NCBI GenBank assembly: GCA_024222485.1
Contig: JAAEPJ010000335.1
Coordinates: forward strand, 62,001-126,000
Length of the DNA: 64,000 nucleotides
Reading direction: 5' to 3'
From: a bacterium
GTDB lineage: Bacteria > RUG730 > JAAEPJ01
Shown here: one piece after another, positions 1 through 8,242 of the stretch
How the letters are laid out: every line of letters starts with the position of its first letter
How positions within the stretch are numbered: position 1 is the stretch's first letter
The notes under the pieces: model-generated
Told to the model about the DNA's origin: nothing
Seen by the model: only the letters and a program-made list of their open reading frames with translations
Database searches by the model: none
Position numbers and translations under genes: made by a program

Positions 1-179
1 AAATATCTAATCTTGTTATCATGCTCTGCAAATTTCTGCCGCATCACAAATTGTTTATACTCATCACGGGAATAAATAATAATCTTTTTAGGATTAAATT
101 CTGCCAAAATTCGCTCAGTAAATTTTTTACCAAAAGAACCTGTTCCACCTGTAATTAAAATAGTTTTATTATTCAACAT
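1..179 (-). CDS. pseB: UDP-N-acetylglucosamine 4,6-dehydratase (PseB/FlaA1-like), partial 5' end
   Basis: Only the first 59 codons are in the window; the rest runs off the left edge. The start is ATG at 179. The translation opens with a Rossmann-fold NAD(P) motif (TGGTGSFGKKF near residues 10-20), followed by a beta strand and a YSRDE segment, as in the PseB/FlaA1 inverting 4,6-dehydratases (extended SDR family). These convert UDP-GlcNAc to a 4-keto-6-deoxy sugar, the first step to pseudaminic acid or other 2,4-diamino sugars. It is the most downstream visible gene of the minus-strand polysaccharide run. A related family such as CapD/CapE cannot be excluded from the N-terminus alone. Confidence 0.8.
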   Translation of the reverse strand, partial: MLNNKTILITGGTGSFGKKFTERILAEFNPKKIIIYSRDEYKQFVMRQKFAEHDNKIRY

Positions 180-493
180 TTTGTATCCACCTTCAATATT
201 TCTATTAATATAATTTAAAAAGCACTTAAAATTTGATAAATCCATCTATTTTATCAACTTATTTTGCCTAAGCTGCTTATAAAGTATAAATGTTGCCTAT
301 AACCAAAAACCTAGCTAAAGTTAACTTCGTATCGCCATAAAACGATAACTCAGGTTTCTAACCTTGACTGGATTCTTCTCCCTCATTAAACATCGCTCCT
401 TTCTCCCTGCCATGTGAAACAGAGCCAACACATAAATTATAATCAAAACTAGAAATATCAAATTATTCAAAAAAAGTACTGCATATATTTACA
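180..493. other. 314-base spacer without a full gene; mini-ORF and a bulged stem-loop
   Basis: No protein-length gene is visible. On the minus strand an ATG at 393 follows a strong Shine-Dalgarno (AAGGAG, spacing 2-3) but opens only 11 codons, stopping at 358. Around 305-360 a bulged stem-loop can be drawn, with an outer AACCT/AGGTT pair and an inner TATCG/CGATA pair closing an 8-base loop. This may be a leader of the downstream dehydratase gene or debris of a lost gene start. I assign no function. Confidence 0.35.
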
Positions 494-1609
494 TTAACTA
501 TCTATCTCCTCAAATACCTTCTGAAACTGCTGATCCCATCCTAAATTTTTTAGAGCATATTTTCTAATTTTTATTGCATCAAAATGATTGCTAAAATACC
601 AATCAATAATATCAAATAAATTTATTAAACTTTCGTCATTATTAACTTTAAAAACAAAGTCAGCATCCAAAAAGCGTGCATCATTATAAGCCAGAATAAT
701 TGGTAATCCTTTTAAACAATACTCTGCCGTTTTATTAGGTGTGGCATCCATAAATTCTATACGAAAAAGAGCTAAAGAACTAACAGCTATTTCTGCCTTT
801 CTAAAAACTCTTTTTAAATCTTCACCGTCTTTTTTTCCATAAAAAATAACCTTATCTTGTAAGTTAAGATTAGTAGTCAACTCTAAAAGCTTGTGATAAT
901 CTCTTCCATCTCCAACAATATGAAATTTTATCTCAGGATCACTTCCACACTTTTTTAAATAGTACTCTGACATTGCCAATAAAAATCGATCATATCCATG
1001 CCAAAAATCTAAAGCAGCCACAGCAATAAAATTTAATTCTGCTAAGCGTTCATTTGAAATATCTAGAGTATTCATGTCTAGAGTATTCATACAAAGACCA
1101 TTATTTAGCTTAATAGCAGGAATGCCCCATATTTCAAGTATACCATCATTACCACAATAAAAAATAATTCTAACATATTTTTTTAAAAATTTACGATATA
1201 TTTTATCTACAAACAATGCACACTTTGCTTTGAGCGTAATATATGATTTCCCATAGGGATAATCTGGAAATTCCAAAATAATCTTAGGTATTATTTTATT
1301 AATTTTTTTTAAGAACCAAACAAACCAAGGCATACTTCCCGTATAGCGAAGATACGCAACATCTATTTTAATAAACATAATATCATTAAAAACAAGTCTA
1401 TAAAAAATAATTTTCTTCATAAACTTTGGCATAAAAAATAAGTATGAATAAATAATTTCATCATTTTTTTTTATACTATTATTTTCACAATAAAAAGATA
1501 TAACTTGATATTTTTCACTAAAAGCCTTTCTTTGTGCTAAATATTTTTTCTTAATACCAAGGCTATCCCTTAAGTCTAATTCTGTTAAAAACAAAATATT
1601 TTTTTTCAT
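494..1609 (-). CDS. GT4-like (GT-B fold) glycosyltransferase
   Basis: Probable surface-polysaccharide glycosyltransferase of about 371 residues. The C-terminal half shows the group 1 (GT4) pattern: an IVGDGRDYHKL loop, then a VIFYGKKDGEDL segment, then a nucleotide-sugar-binding stretch with NKTAEYCLKGLPIILAY, where E is the usual phosphate/ribose-contacting residue. The N-terminus is less conserved, as usual for acceptor-binding domains. I chose ATG 1609 because AAGG lies a few bases upstream; an in-frame start at 1639 has no ribosome-binding site. It lies 36 bases after the WbpB-like gene, in the same direction. Donor and acceptor cannot be read from sequence. Confidence 0.75.
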   Translation of the reverse strand: MKKNILFLTELDLRDSLGIKKKYLAQRKAFSEKYQVISFYCENNSIKKNDEIIYSYLFFMPKFMKKIIFYRLVFNDIMFIKIDVAYLRYTGSMPWFVWFLKKINKIIPKIILEFPDYPYGKSYITLKAKCALFVDKIYRKFLKKYVRIIFYCGNDGILEIWGIPAIKLNNGLCMNTLDMNTLDISNERLAELNFIAVAALDFWHGYDRFLLAMSEYYLKKCGSDPEIKFHIVGDGRDYHKLLELTTNLNLQDKVIFYGKKDGEDLKRVFRKAEIAVSSLALFRIEFMDATPNKTAEYCLKGLPIILAYNDARFLDADFVFKVNNDESLINLFDIIDWYFSNHFDAIKIRKYALKNLGWDQQFQKVFEEIDS

Positions 1610-1645
1610 ATTGGGGCCTTTTAAGTTTATTATATTCAATAATGG

Positions 1646-2647
1646 CTATAAACAAACTTCATAGGCATCTAAAATGATCTTCATCGCAATTTTTCCAGAC
1701 TCACCATTAATATAAGGCTCTCGACCTTCTTCTATTGCTTCAATCATATCCTTATAGAGTAGAGTATGCCCAAACCCATAAACATTATCTATAGACTGGT
1801 TAGCTGCTAACTGCACTTCTTCCAAGCTATCTCTATTATCTTTAAATCTCCAAGTCAAAATTTCATTCACAGCTTGCCCACCCAATTCAACAATACCATC
1901 CTCACCCATAATCATTAAAGTCTCCTTTAAGTTAGTGGCATAAACAGAGACTGTTCCTTCAATATTCCCGATAGCACCATTTTTAAAACGCAATTGTAGA
2001 CTGCCATAGTCCTCTGCTTCAATGTAAGAATGAGTAAAATTACCAATCATAGCATTAACTTTTTCGACCTTAGACCCCATCATCCACTGTAAAAGATCAA
2101 TATTATGTATACATTGATTCATTAAACAACCACCATCTTGTGCATAAGTTCCACGCCATGATGCTTGTTCATAATAATTTTTTCCTCTATTCCAGAGGAT
2201 CCTTGCATTCCCTGCAATTAACTTACCAAATCTTTTTTTCTCTACTGCCTCTCGAAGTTTTTGAACGGTAGGATTAAACCTATTCTGATGTGAAATAGAT
2301 AACTTAACTTTATTATTTGTTGCAGCCTTAATCATTTTATCTGCATCATCACTAGAAAGAGCCATCGGTTTTTCAACAATAACATGTTTTCCCTCATTTA
2401 AGGCCGCTAAAGCAATTTTTGCATGCGACCCTGAATCTGTTGCGATAGTTACAATATCAATGTCTTCCTTTAAAACATCTCGATAATCTTCAAAAACAGG
2501 AACACCTTTTTCTTGAGCACGCTTATTTATTAAATCACAGGCAGCAACTAATTTAAGCTTATTTTTATTATTATTAATTGCTTCCACATGTTTATAACTA
2601 ATTCTGCCACAACCAATCAAAGCAACTTTCAACTTTTTTACGCTCAT
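1646..2647 (-). CDS. wbpB: Gfo/Idh/MocA dehydrogenase, WbpB/WlbA-like
   Basis: NAD-dependent sugar dehydrogenase of 333 residues. The N-terminal Rossmann motif is GCGRIS, the hallmark EKPMAL motif lies near residue 92, and the catalytic-type CIHNIDLLQWM segment near residue 180 is typical of the WlbA/WbpB subgroup. WbpB oxidises UDP-GlcNAcA at C3 to give the 3-keto substrate of the aminotransferase WbpE. The ATG overlaps the stop of the upstream wbpA-like gene (ATGA), so the two are probably translationally coupled. Genes for WbpA-, WbpD- and WbpE-like enzymes directly upstream make this pathway role likely, though the family also contains many other sugar dehydrogenases. Confidence 0.8.
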   Translation of the reverse strand: MSVKKLKVALIGCGRISYKHVEAINNNKNKLKLVAACDLINKRAQEKGVPVFEDYRDVLKEDIDIVTIATDSGSHAKIALAALNEGKHVIVEKPMALSSDDADKMIKAATNNKVKLSISHQNRFNPTVQKLREAVEKKRFGKLIAGNARILWNRGKNYYEQASWRGTYAQDGGCLMNQCIHNIDLLQWMMGSKVEKVNAMIGNFTHSYIEAEDYGSLQLRFKNGAIGNIEGTVSVYATNLKETLMIMGEDGIVELGGQAVNEILTWRFKDNRDSLEEVQLAANQSIDNVYGFGHTLLYKDMIEAIEEGREPYINGESGKIAMKIILDAYEVCL

Positions 2648-3939
2648 AATTTTTCAATATTCTCCCTTTCTGCTACATTTTTCATCGCATTTTTTGTATC
2701 AAAAATAAACATTGCATTCTTAGCAATAAAATCATAATCATAACTAGAATGCATTGTTGTAATCACGACTAAATCAACATTCCCCAAGACTTCTTTGGTA
2801 ATTTCTATACTTTCTTTTCCTTTCACCTTTGGGATAAAAGGATCATTATATTTAATATTAGCTCCCGAATCTTCAAAAAGCTTCATCACATCAAGTGCAG
2901 GAGACTCTCGATAATCATCAATATCTTGTTTATAGGCCATACCCAGCATCAAAATATTAGAACCATTAATAGCTTTAGCAAAACGATTCAAAATTTTAGC
3001 ACTACGCTCTAACACAAATTGAGGCATATAAGAATTAATCTCTGTTGATGCGGCTAAAAGCCGCGTATGATAACCATATTCAAGAGCTTTCCAACTTAAA
3101 TAAAAAGGATCAATAGGAATACAATGTCCTCCAAGCCCAGGACCAGGATAAAATGGCATAAATCCATAAGGCTTAGTTTTAGCGGCATCAATTACCTCCC
3201 AAACATCAATATCCATCTTATGACATAAAATCGCCATTTCATTAGCAAGTCCAATATTAATATTCCTGAAAGTATTTTCTAATAACTTTTCCATTTCAGC
3301 AACCTTTGGACTTGAGGCTTGAAAAATGTCGCTTTCTAGAACATTCCCATAGAGAGCAGCCGCAACTAAAGTAGAGTCTGCTCCTACTCCTCCCACAACT
3401 TTAGGGGTATTTTTTGTATTATACAGTTTATTCCCAGGGTCAACACGTTCTGGAGAGAATGCTAAATAAAAGTCTTTATTACATTTTAAACCAGATTCCT
3501 CTAAAATAGGTTTTAAAACTTCTTCCGTTGTTCCAGGATAAGTAGTACTTTCTAAAATTATTAACATCCCTTGATGTAAATACTTCGCAATATTCTTTGC
3601 CGAAGCTTCAACATAAGAAGTATCAGGCTGTAATTTACTGTCAAGTGGCGTCGGAACACAAATAGCAATACAATCAACATCTTTAATAAATGAAAAATCA
3701 AAAGTTGCAGAAAGTTTATTAGAGTTGACAACCTCTGCTAGGTCTGTATCCATAATATCTCCAATATAATTTTCACCATTATTAACACTTTCAACTTTTT
3801 CTTTTTGAACATCAAAACCTATAACAGAATACCCAGATTTAGCTTTCTCTACTGCCAAAGGTAAACCAACATATCCCAAACCAATGACACCAATTACAGC
3901 TGATTTATTATTTATTTTTCTTAAAAGATTATTTTTCAT
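2644..3939 (-). CDS. wbpA: UDP-N-acetylglucosamine 6-dehydrogenase, WbpA-like
   Basis: Nucleotide-sugar dehydrogenase of 431 residues, close to the length of known WbpA. It oxidises the C6 hydroxyl of a UDP-sugar to a carboxylate in two NAD-dependent steps. Visible are the N-terminal GLGYVGLPLA dinucleotide motif, the AFSPERVDPG motif, the central helix region, and GGHCIPIDPFYL with the catalytic Cys. ATG 3939 was chosen because it has TAGGA just upstream and begins shortly before the Rossmann fold; a longer in-frame extension to 4038 overlaps the previous gene and looks non-native. UDP-GlcNAc as substrate is inferred from the wbpB/D/E-like neighbours; UDP-ManNAc or UDP-Glc specificity is the alternative. 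Confidence 0.85.
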   Translation of the reverse strand: MKNNLLRKINNKSAVIGVIGLGYVGLPLAVEKAKSGYSVIGFDVQKEKVESVNNGENYIGDIMDTDLAEVVNSNKLSATFDFSFIKDVDCIAICVPTPLDSKLQPDTSYVEASAKNIAKYLHQGMLIILESTTYPGTTEEVLKPILEESGLKCNKDFYLAFSPERVDPGNKLYNTKNTPKVVGGVGADSTLVAAALYGNVLESDIFQASSPKVAEMEKLLENTFRNINIGLANEMAILCHKMDIDVWEVIDAAKTKPYGFMPFYPGPGLGGHCIPIDPFYLSWKALEYGYHTRLLAASTEINSYMPQFVLERSAKILNRFAKAINGSNILMLGMAYKQDIDDYRESPALDVMKLFEDSGANIKYNDPFIPKVKGKESIEITKEVLGNVDLVVITTMHSSYDYDFIAKNAMFIFDTKNAMKNVAERENIEKL

Positions 3940-3967
3940 ATTTTTTCCTATAGAACTACCGATAAAT

Positions 3968-4531
3968 CTAAATCTCTGAAATAGTATTCGCTGTGTTCTT
4001 ATATCTACGACCACAACCACATTTTGCCTTCTGAGCATTAAAGCTTAATTTTTCTCCACAATAACATACCCAACCTCTAAGCTTAGCAGGAGAGCCATAA
4101 ACCATTGCATAATCCGGAATATCCTTTGTAATAACACTCCCTGCCCCAACAAAAGCATAAGACCCAATGATGACGCCACAAACAATTGTGGCATTTGCAC
4201 CAATACTTGCACCCCTTTTGACTAAAGTCGTTTTATATTGATCTCTTCTTGGAAAATGACTGCGGGGGTTAATGACATTCGTAAATACACATGAAGGGCC
4301 TAAAAAAACATCATCCTCACAAATAACACCAGTATAAAGTGAAACATTATTTTGAACTTTAACATTATTACCTAAAATAACCTTGGATGAAATAACAACA
4401 TTTTGCCCAATATTACAGTTTTCTCCAATTACAGAATCTTGCATAATATGACTAAAATGCCAAATTTTTGTCCCCTCACCAACTTCACAAGGCGTATCTA
4501 GATAACTTGATTTATGGATAAAGTAATTCAT
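3968..4531 (-). CDS. wbpD: Left-handed beta-helix N-acetyltransferase, WbpD/WlbB-like
   Basis: Hexapeptide-repeat acetyltransferase of about 187 residues. It has imperfect [LIV]GxxxxI-type coils from roughly residue 30 to 150 and then a short Cys-rich tail (WVCYCG ... CGCG), a feature shared by many WbpD/WlbB homologues. WbpD acetylates the 3-amino group made by WbpE to give UDP-GlcNAc(3NAc)A. I prefer ATG 4531, one base after the stop of the wbpE-like gene; an in-frame TTG at 4546 close behind GGGAG is a possible alternative. The Cys-X-Cys tail may bind a metal, but this is inference. Neighbours strongly support the assignment. Confidence 0.8.
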   Translation of the reverse strand: MNYFIHKSSYLDTPCEVGEGTKIWHFSHIMQDSVIGENCNIGQNVVISSKVILGNNVKVQNNVSLYTGVICEDDVFLGPSCVFTNVINPRSHFPRRDQYKTTLVKRGASIGANATIVCGVIIGSYAFVGAGSVITKDIPDYAMVYGSPAKLRGWVCYCGEKLSFNAQKAKCGCGRRYKNTANTISEI

Positions 4532-4532
4532 C

Positions 4533-5633
4533 TTATTTATTCTCAAACTCCCAAACTTTCTGAATGATATAATCTTGCTCCTCTTGAATCAACTCAGGAT
4601 ATAAAGGTAGTGCGAATGTTCGCTTTGCCAAATGCTCAGAAACTGGCATAGAACCATCGGTATATCCTAAATTTTTATAAGCAATTTGCTGGTGCAGAGG
4701 CACAGGGTAGTAAGTCCCTGTTGAAATACCTGCAGATAAAAGGAAACTAACCATTGCTTCTCGTTGATCTGACTGGACAATATAAAGATGGAACACACTA
4801 CTTTCCCAAACATGTGGCAGAATTAAGGAAGTATCTTTTAGTTTTTCTGTATAATACGCTGCTTTTTCTATGCGTGAATGATTCCATGTATCAAGTTTAT
4901 TTAACTTAACAAGCAAAATTGCTGCTTGCAACTCATCAAGCCTTGAGTTCTGACCAATAAGATAATTATAATATTTAACCTTGCCACTGCCATGCACACG
5001 CAAAGATTTAATTGTATCAGCTAATTTTTGATTATCCGTCGTAATAACCCCACCATCACCCGCACAGCCTAAATTTTTAGTAGGAAAAAATGAGAAACAG
5101 GCAATATCGGATAGGCTTCCAACCTTTTTACCTTGATAATTAGCACCAATAGACTGACAAGCATCCTCAATAACATAAAGATTATACTTCTTTGCTATTT
5201 TATTAATAGCCCCCATATTAGCAGGTTGTCCAAAAATATGCACAGGCATGATAGCCTTTGTTTTACGAGTTAACTTACTTTCGATTTGATCAGAATCAAT
5301 ATTATAGGTATCCGGCTCTACATCGACAAAAACAGGATTCGCGCCCACAATAGAAATCGCCTCTGCTGTCGCGAAAAAAGTAAATGGTGTAGTGATCACC
5401 TCATCACCTAAGCCAACCCCTAACGCCTTTAAAGCAAGAATTAAGGCATCTGTCCCATTTGCGCATGATACGGCATACTTTGTTTCACAATATTCAGCGA
5501 TCCTATTCTCAAGCTCTAAAACATTATGACCTAAAATATATTGAGCACTATGTAAAACATCAAGCACCTTAGATTCAATCATAGGTTGCAATAATTCATA
5601 TTGCCTTTTTAAATTCAATAATGGTATCTTCAA
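4533..5633 (-). CDS. wbpE: DegT/DnrJ/EryC1 sugar aminotransferase, WbpE-like
   Basis: PLP-dependent aminotransferase of 366 residues in the sugar aminotransferase family. The PLP-binding lysine is in SFFPTKNLGCAGDGG near residue 185, preceded by the EDACQSIGA motif whose Asp contacts the pyridine nitrogen. The opening IPLLNLKRQY is typical of the WbpE/WlbC branch, which transaminates UDP-3-keto-GlcNAcA. It is the first of four adjacent genes (wbpE, D, A, B order) that together make a UDP-2,3-diacetamido-uronic acid. The WbpI-type epimerase that would give the manno form is not in the window. Confidence 0.82.
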   Translation of the reverse strand: MKIPLLNLKRQYELLQPMIESKVLDVLHSAQYILGHNVLELENRIAEYCETKYAVSCANGTDALILALKALGVGLGDEVITTPFTFFATAEAISIVGANPVFVDVEPDTYNIDSDQIESKLTRKTKAIMPVHIFGQPANMGAINKIAKKYNLYVIEDACQSIGANYQGKKVGSLSDIACFSFFPTKNLGCAGDGGVITTDNQKLADTIKSLRVHGSGKVKYYNYLIGQNSRLDELQAAILLVKLNKLDTWNHSRIEKAAYYTEKLKDTSLILPHVWESSVFHLYIVQSDQREAMVSFLLSAGISTGTYYPVPLHQQIAYKNLGYTDGSMPVSEHLAKRTFALPLYPELIQEEQDYIIQKVWEFENK

Positions 5634-5637
5634 TTTT

Positions 5638-5920
5638 TTAATCCTCAGCTATAAACTTCTTAATATTATCTAGCAAATATTTCTTAAATCCTTCTTTAAA
5701 ATAACCAGTCAAACTAAATTTTTTCAAAAAATAAAAATCTTCATAACCTTAATATTTTAACATATCAGACATTGGTAAGTAACCAAAAACTTGATTTATG
5801 CAACTAATAAAAAAAAATCTTTCTTTCCTTTAAATAATTCAACAATAATTTTCTCATATTCAGAAACAACCTCTGCTGAAATAGCAAAAAATATAATATC
5901 ATTATTTAAGCCTATTAATT
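5638..5920 (-). pseudogene. Decayed 3' fragment of a gene, possibly neutral-ceramidase-like
   Basis: The minus strand carries a readable but broken coding relic. One frame gives a segment containing ISAEVVSEYEKIIVELFKG and stops at TAA just after a run of nine T. A second frame continues with NQVFGYLPMSDMLKY, an in-frame TAA, then GYEDFYFLKKF and a C-terminal FKEGFKKYLL stretch ending at 5638. The order and spacing (AEVVxEY, then GYLPxxDML, then GGYE-like) resemble the C-terminus of neutral/alkaline ceramidase-like proteins that sometimes occur in polysaccharide loci. One frameshift and one nonsense change, with no intact 5' part, indicate a pseudogene. Family assignment is from memory of the motif pattern and is tentative. 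Confidence 0.6.
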
Positions 5921-5984
5921 ATAGGTCTAGGGGACTTTTAACATCACCACTAAAATTACAGCTATATGTACTCCTTAAAAACAA

Positions 5985-6677
5985 TCATATTCTAACTTTA
6001 TGAAAAAAATAATTTACATATTTACGAATACTTTTTAAATGCTTTTTCTTTAAAAAGGCTTCAGATTTTTTATCCCCCCAATCACGACTCCACCAATGAA
6101 TTGTATAAGTATCAAGGGTTAAACAATCTGGGCTGAATTCTTCATCATAAAAATAAGGATAAAAATATTCTTTAGGGTAAATTGTAATTTTATCACTTCC
6201 CTTATACTTATAATAAATATAATTTAAAACATCTGGTATAGTAAAAAAATTAACATCCCAAATTTCTGCGTTATAAAAATTTATTAAATCTTTCAAAAAA
6301 GCATGCTTTGCTTTACTTGCGAAAACACTGGCATTTAAAGATCCACTACTATTCTGATATCCTATAAAAAGGTCTTTATCCAATAAATTATCAAATGGCT
6401 TTAAAACCTCAATATCCGTATCAAAATAAATACCGCCATGTTCATATAATATCTTGCATCGAAAAAAATCAGCGACAAAAGCCCATAATTTTCTATTATA
6501 ACATTCCCTAACAAAACGATTATTTTCTAAATTTTTATCAAAACGAGTATTTGTTTCATTCCACTCGACTAACTCATAGTTAGGTAATTTTTGCTGCCAA
6601 GAATTAATACATTTTTTAGCCAAATCAGATTTAGGGTTATCACCAAACCATAAATAATGTATTTTTTTAGGAATCAA
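5985..6677 (-). CDS. GT32-type capsular glycosyltransferase with DXD motif
   Basis: Glycosyltransferase of 230 residues in the Gly_transf_sug (OCH1/GT32-like) family. It begins IPKKIHYLWFG, a signature start for this family, and has the metal- and nucleotide-sugar-binding DTD within GGIYFDTDIEVLKP near residue 87. A C-terminal YTIHWWSRDW segment matches the family's conserved H-x-W end. Its ATG overlaps the stop of the upstream 522-residue gene (ATGA). Substrate unknown; the role is addition of a sugar to a repeat unit in the polysaccharide locus. Confidence 0.82.
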   Translation of the reverse strand: MIPKKIHYLWFGDNPKSDLAKKCINSWQQKLPNYELVEWNETNTRFDKNLENNRFVRECYNRKLWAFVADFFRCKILYEHGGIYFDTDIEVLKPFDNLLDKDLFIGYQNSSGSLNASVFASKAKHAFLKDLINFYNAEIWDVNFFTIPDVLNYIYYKYKGSDKITIYPKEYFYPYFYDEEFSPDCLTLDTYTIHWWSRDWGDKKSEAFLKKKHLKSIRKYVNYFFHKVRI

Positions 6678-8242
6678 TACCCCGACTCCAAGTCTTTTAA
6701 AGTTTCATAAAATTCTTTCTCACAGTTTTGGATGTCCGAATATTTAATATTAATCATATTATTTTTATTTCGATATTTCACATTATAAGTATATTTTATT
6801 GTAGGAATAGTAATTTTTGCATCATAAAGTATAAAATATGTAAACTTAAACATATTTTCTAAAAATTTAAAATATTGCAACTTAAAATCACTAATAATTT
6901 TTTTAGGATTTTTTAATATTTCAAAATATTCTTCTTTATTTTCTGGCTCAAAAGTAAATCCTTTTCTACTATTCCTTCCATTACTGACTAAAACTACAGG
7001 CTTTTCTAAATAAACTGCTTCCTGTGCGGTTGTATTATCATAAATTAAACATACATCAGCCTGCCTAATTAAGTCATAAGAATCAACATATGATGATGAA
7101 GAAATAAAGGTTATATTTTCTAAATTAAAATACTCTTTTGGAAATTCTTCTCTTAGAATATGCTCAAGGCTTAAACTTGTTGAAAGTAATGTTGATTCCG
7201 AAGGATGAAATCTAACAATTAAATGACCTGATTCTGGATTATTTTTAAAAAACTTTATTGTTTCCTCCAACCATTCTAGAATATGTTTAAAAATTCTATC
7301 TCTTTCTACAATATTCCCATCCCATAAAACATTTGGGAATAACAAAAATATCGGTTTTGCGAACGCAGATAAACTCATCTTCTTCTGTTCAGGAAAATAC
7401 ATTCTATTTTCCTTCTTCATATTTAGCCTTGCTTCAAAGTAATCAATCATCTGTTTTCTTTGGTCATCTGAAACCTCATATTTCTGACTAAAATCAAACC
7501 ACCTAGTTAAATTCTTAGAATCTAAAAAAGATGAGTTCATTAATATAATATCAAAATTATCTCCACGAGAACTATTATCTCTAACATAAGAATTAACCTT
7601 TTTAGCTTTCAAATATTCATGAAAAACACCTCGCATAGAGTAAACCCCATCGAGAACAATAGAAATATCGACTTTTAAAACATCCAAACAATATTTTGCT
7701 GTTTTAATGGCTACTTCTACATTCTTTTTACATTGATAATAATAATCTTTATGAATTTCATTATTATCAAAATCTAAAGTACATGTTGAAAAATATCTCC
7801 GAGATGAACTAATAATATGTTTCTCGATATCTATTAAAGCATAATCTTCTTCTTCAACCTTTACTGTCTCTATAAATTCAGAAGTACAAATAATTGGTAC
7901 TCTATAAACATAATCCCATAACCATTTTAGAATAGACATTTTCCACCTTTTATTAGAGTGATACATATTTAATGCTATAGTATTATCTTTTCTAATATAC
8001 TGATTATATTGAACTGAGTCCCAATGCGCATAATTACCATCGTCTAGAATAATAAAGCTTTTAATTCCAGCTATCCGCAAAATAGCTGCTAAAAAACCAT
8101 CTACTACCAGCCCTCCATCATCATATGAAATTGTATTAAACACAACGACTTTGTTTTTTAATAATATCCCCAAATCTGTACAAGACTTATATTTTTTAAA
8201 TAATCTATTTAAATGTAAATACCCTATAATTCTTTTAAACAC
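6674..8242 (-). CDS. Large polysaccharide-locus protein, probable GT-B/capsule-type transferase
   Basis: Protein of 522 residues that I cannot place in a named family with certainty. The N-terminal part lacks a signal peptide. The C-terminal half has features of capsule or CDP-glycerol-type GT-B transferases: LLFPNVLWD near residue 300, HLIVRFHPSE near 345, and IRQADVCLIYDNTTAQEAVYLEKPVVLV near 390-415 (shown here in overlapping fragments), which resembles the acidic/Thr nucleotide-binding loop of KpsC/KpsS and related enzymes. It overlaps both neighbours by one to four bases, so it is translated as part of the glycosyltransferase operon. A cytoplasmic sugar or polyol-phosphate transferase is the best guess. 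Confidence 0.5.
   Translation of the reverse strand: MFKRIIGYLHLNRLFKKYKSCTDLGILLKNKVVVFNTISYDDGGLVVDGFLAAILRIAGIKSFIILDDGNYAHWDSVQYNQYIRKDNTIALNMYHSNKRWKMSILKWLWDYVYRVPIICTSEFIETVKVEEEDYALIDIEKHIISSSRRYFSTCTLDFDNNEIHKDYYYQCKKNVEVAIKTAKYCLDVLKVDISIVLDGVYSMRGVFHEYLKAKKVNSYVRDNSSRGDNFDIILMNSSFLDSKNLTRWFDFSQKYEVSDDQRKQMIDYFEARLNMKKENRMYFPEQKKMSLSAFAKPIFLLFPNVLWDGNIVERDRIFKHILEWLEETIKFFKNNPESGHLIVRFHPSESTLLSTSLSLEHILREEFPKEYFNLENITFISSSSYVDSYDLIRQADVCLIYDNTTAQEAVYLEKPVVLVSNGRNSRKGFTFEPENKEEYFEILKNPKKIISDFKLQYFKFLENMFKFTYFILYDAKITIPTIKYTYNVKYRNKNNMINIKYSDIQNCEKEFYETLKDLESGY

Noticed and set aside
301-365. Integron attC-like site, suggested by inverted repeats and a GTTAAC element
   Set aside because: It lacks properly placed 5' RYYYAAC and 3' GTTRRRY core sites and there is no cassette structure around it.
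5791-6003. Plus-strand 70-codon open frame starting TTG
   Set aside because: It has no ribosome-binding site or recognisable motif and lies opposite the decayed minus-strand gene, whose segments explain the open frame.
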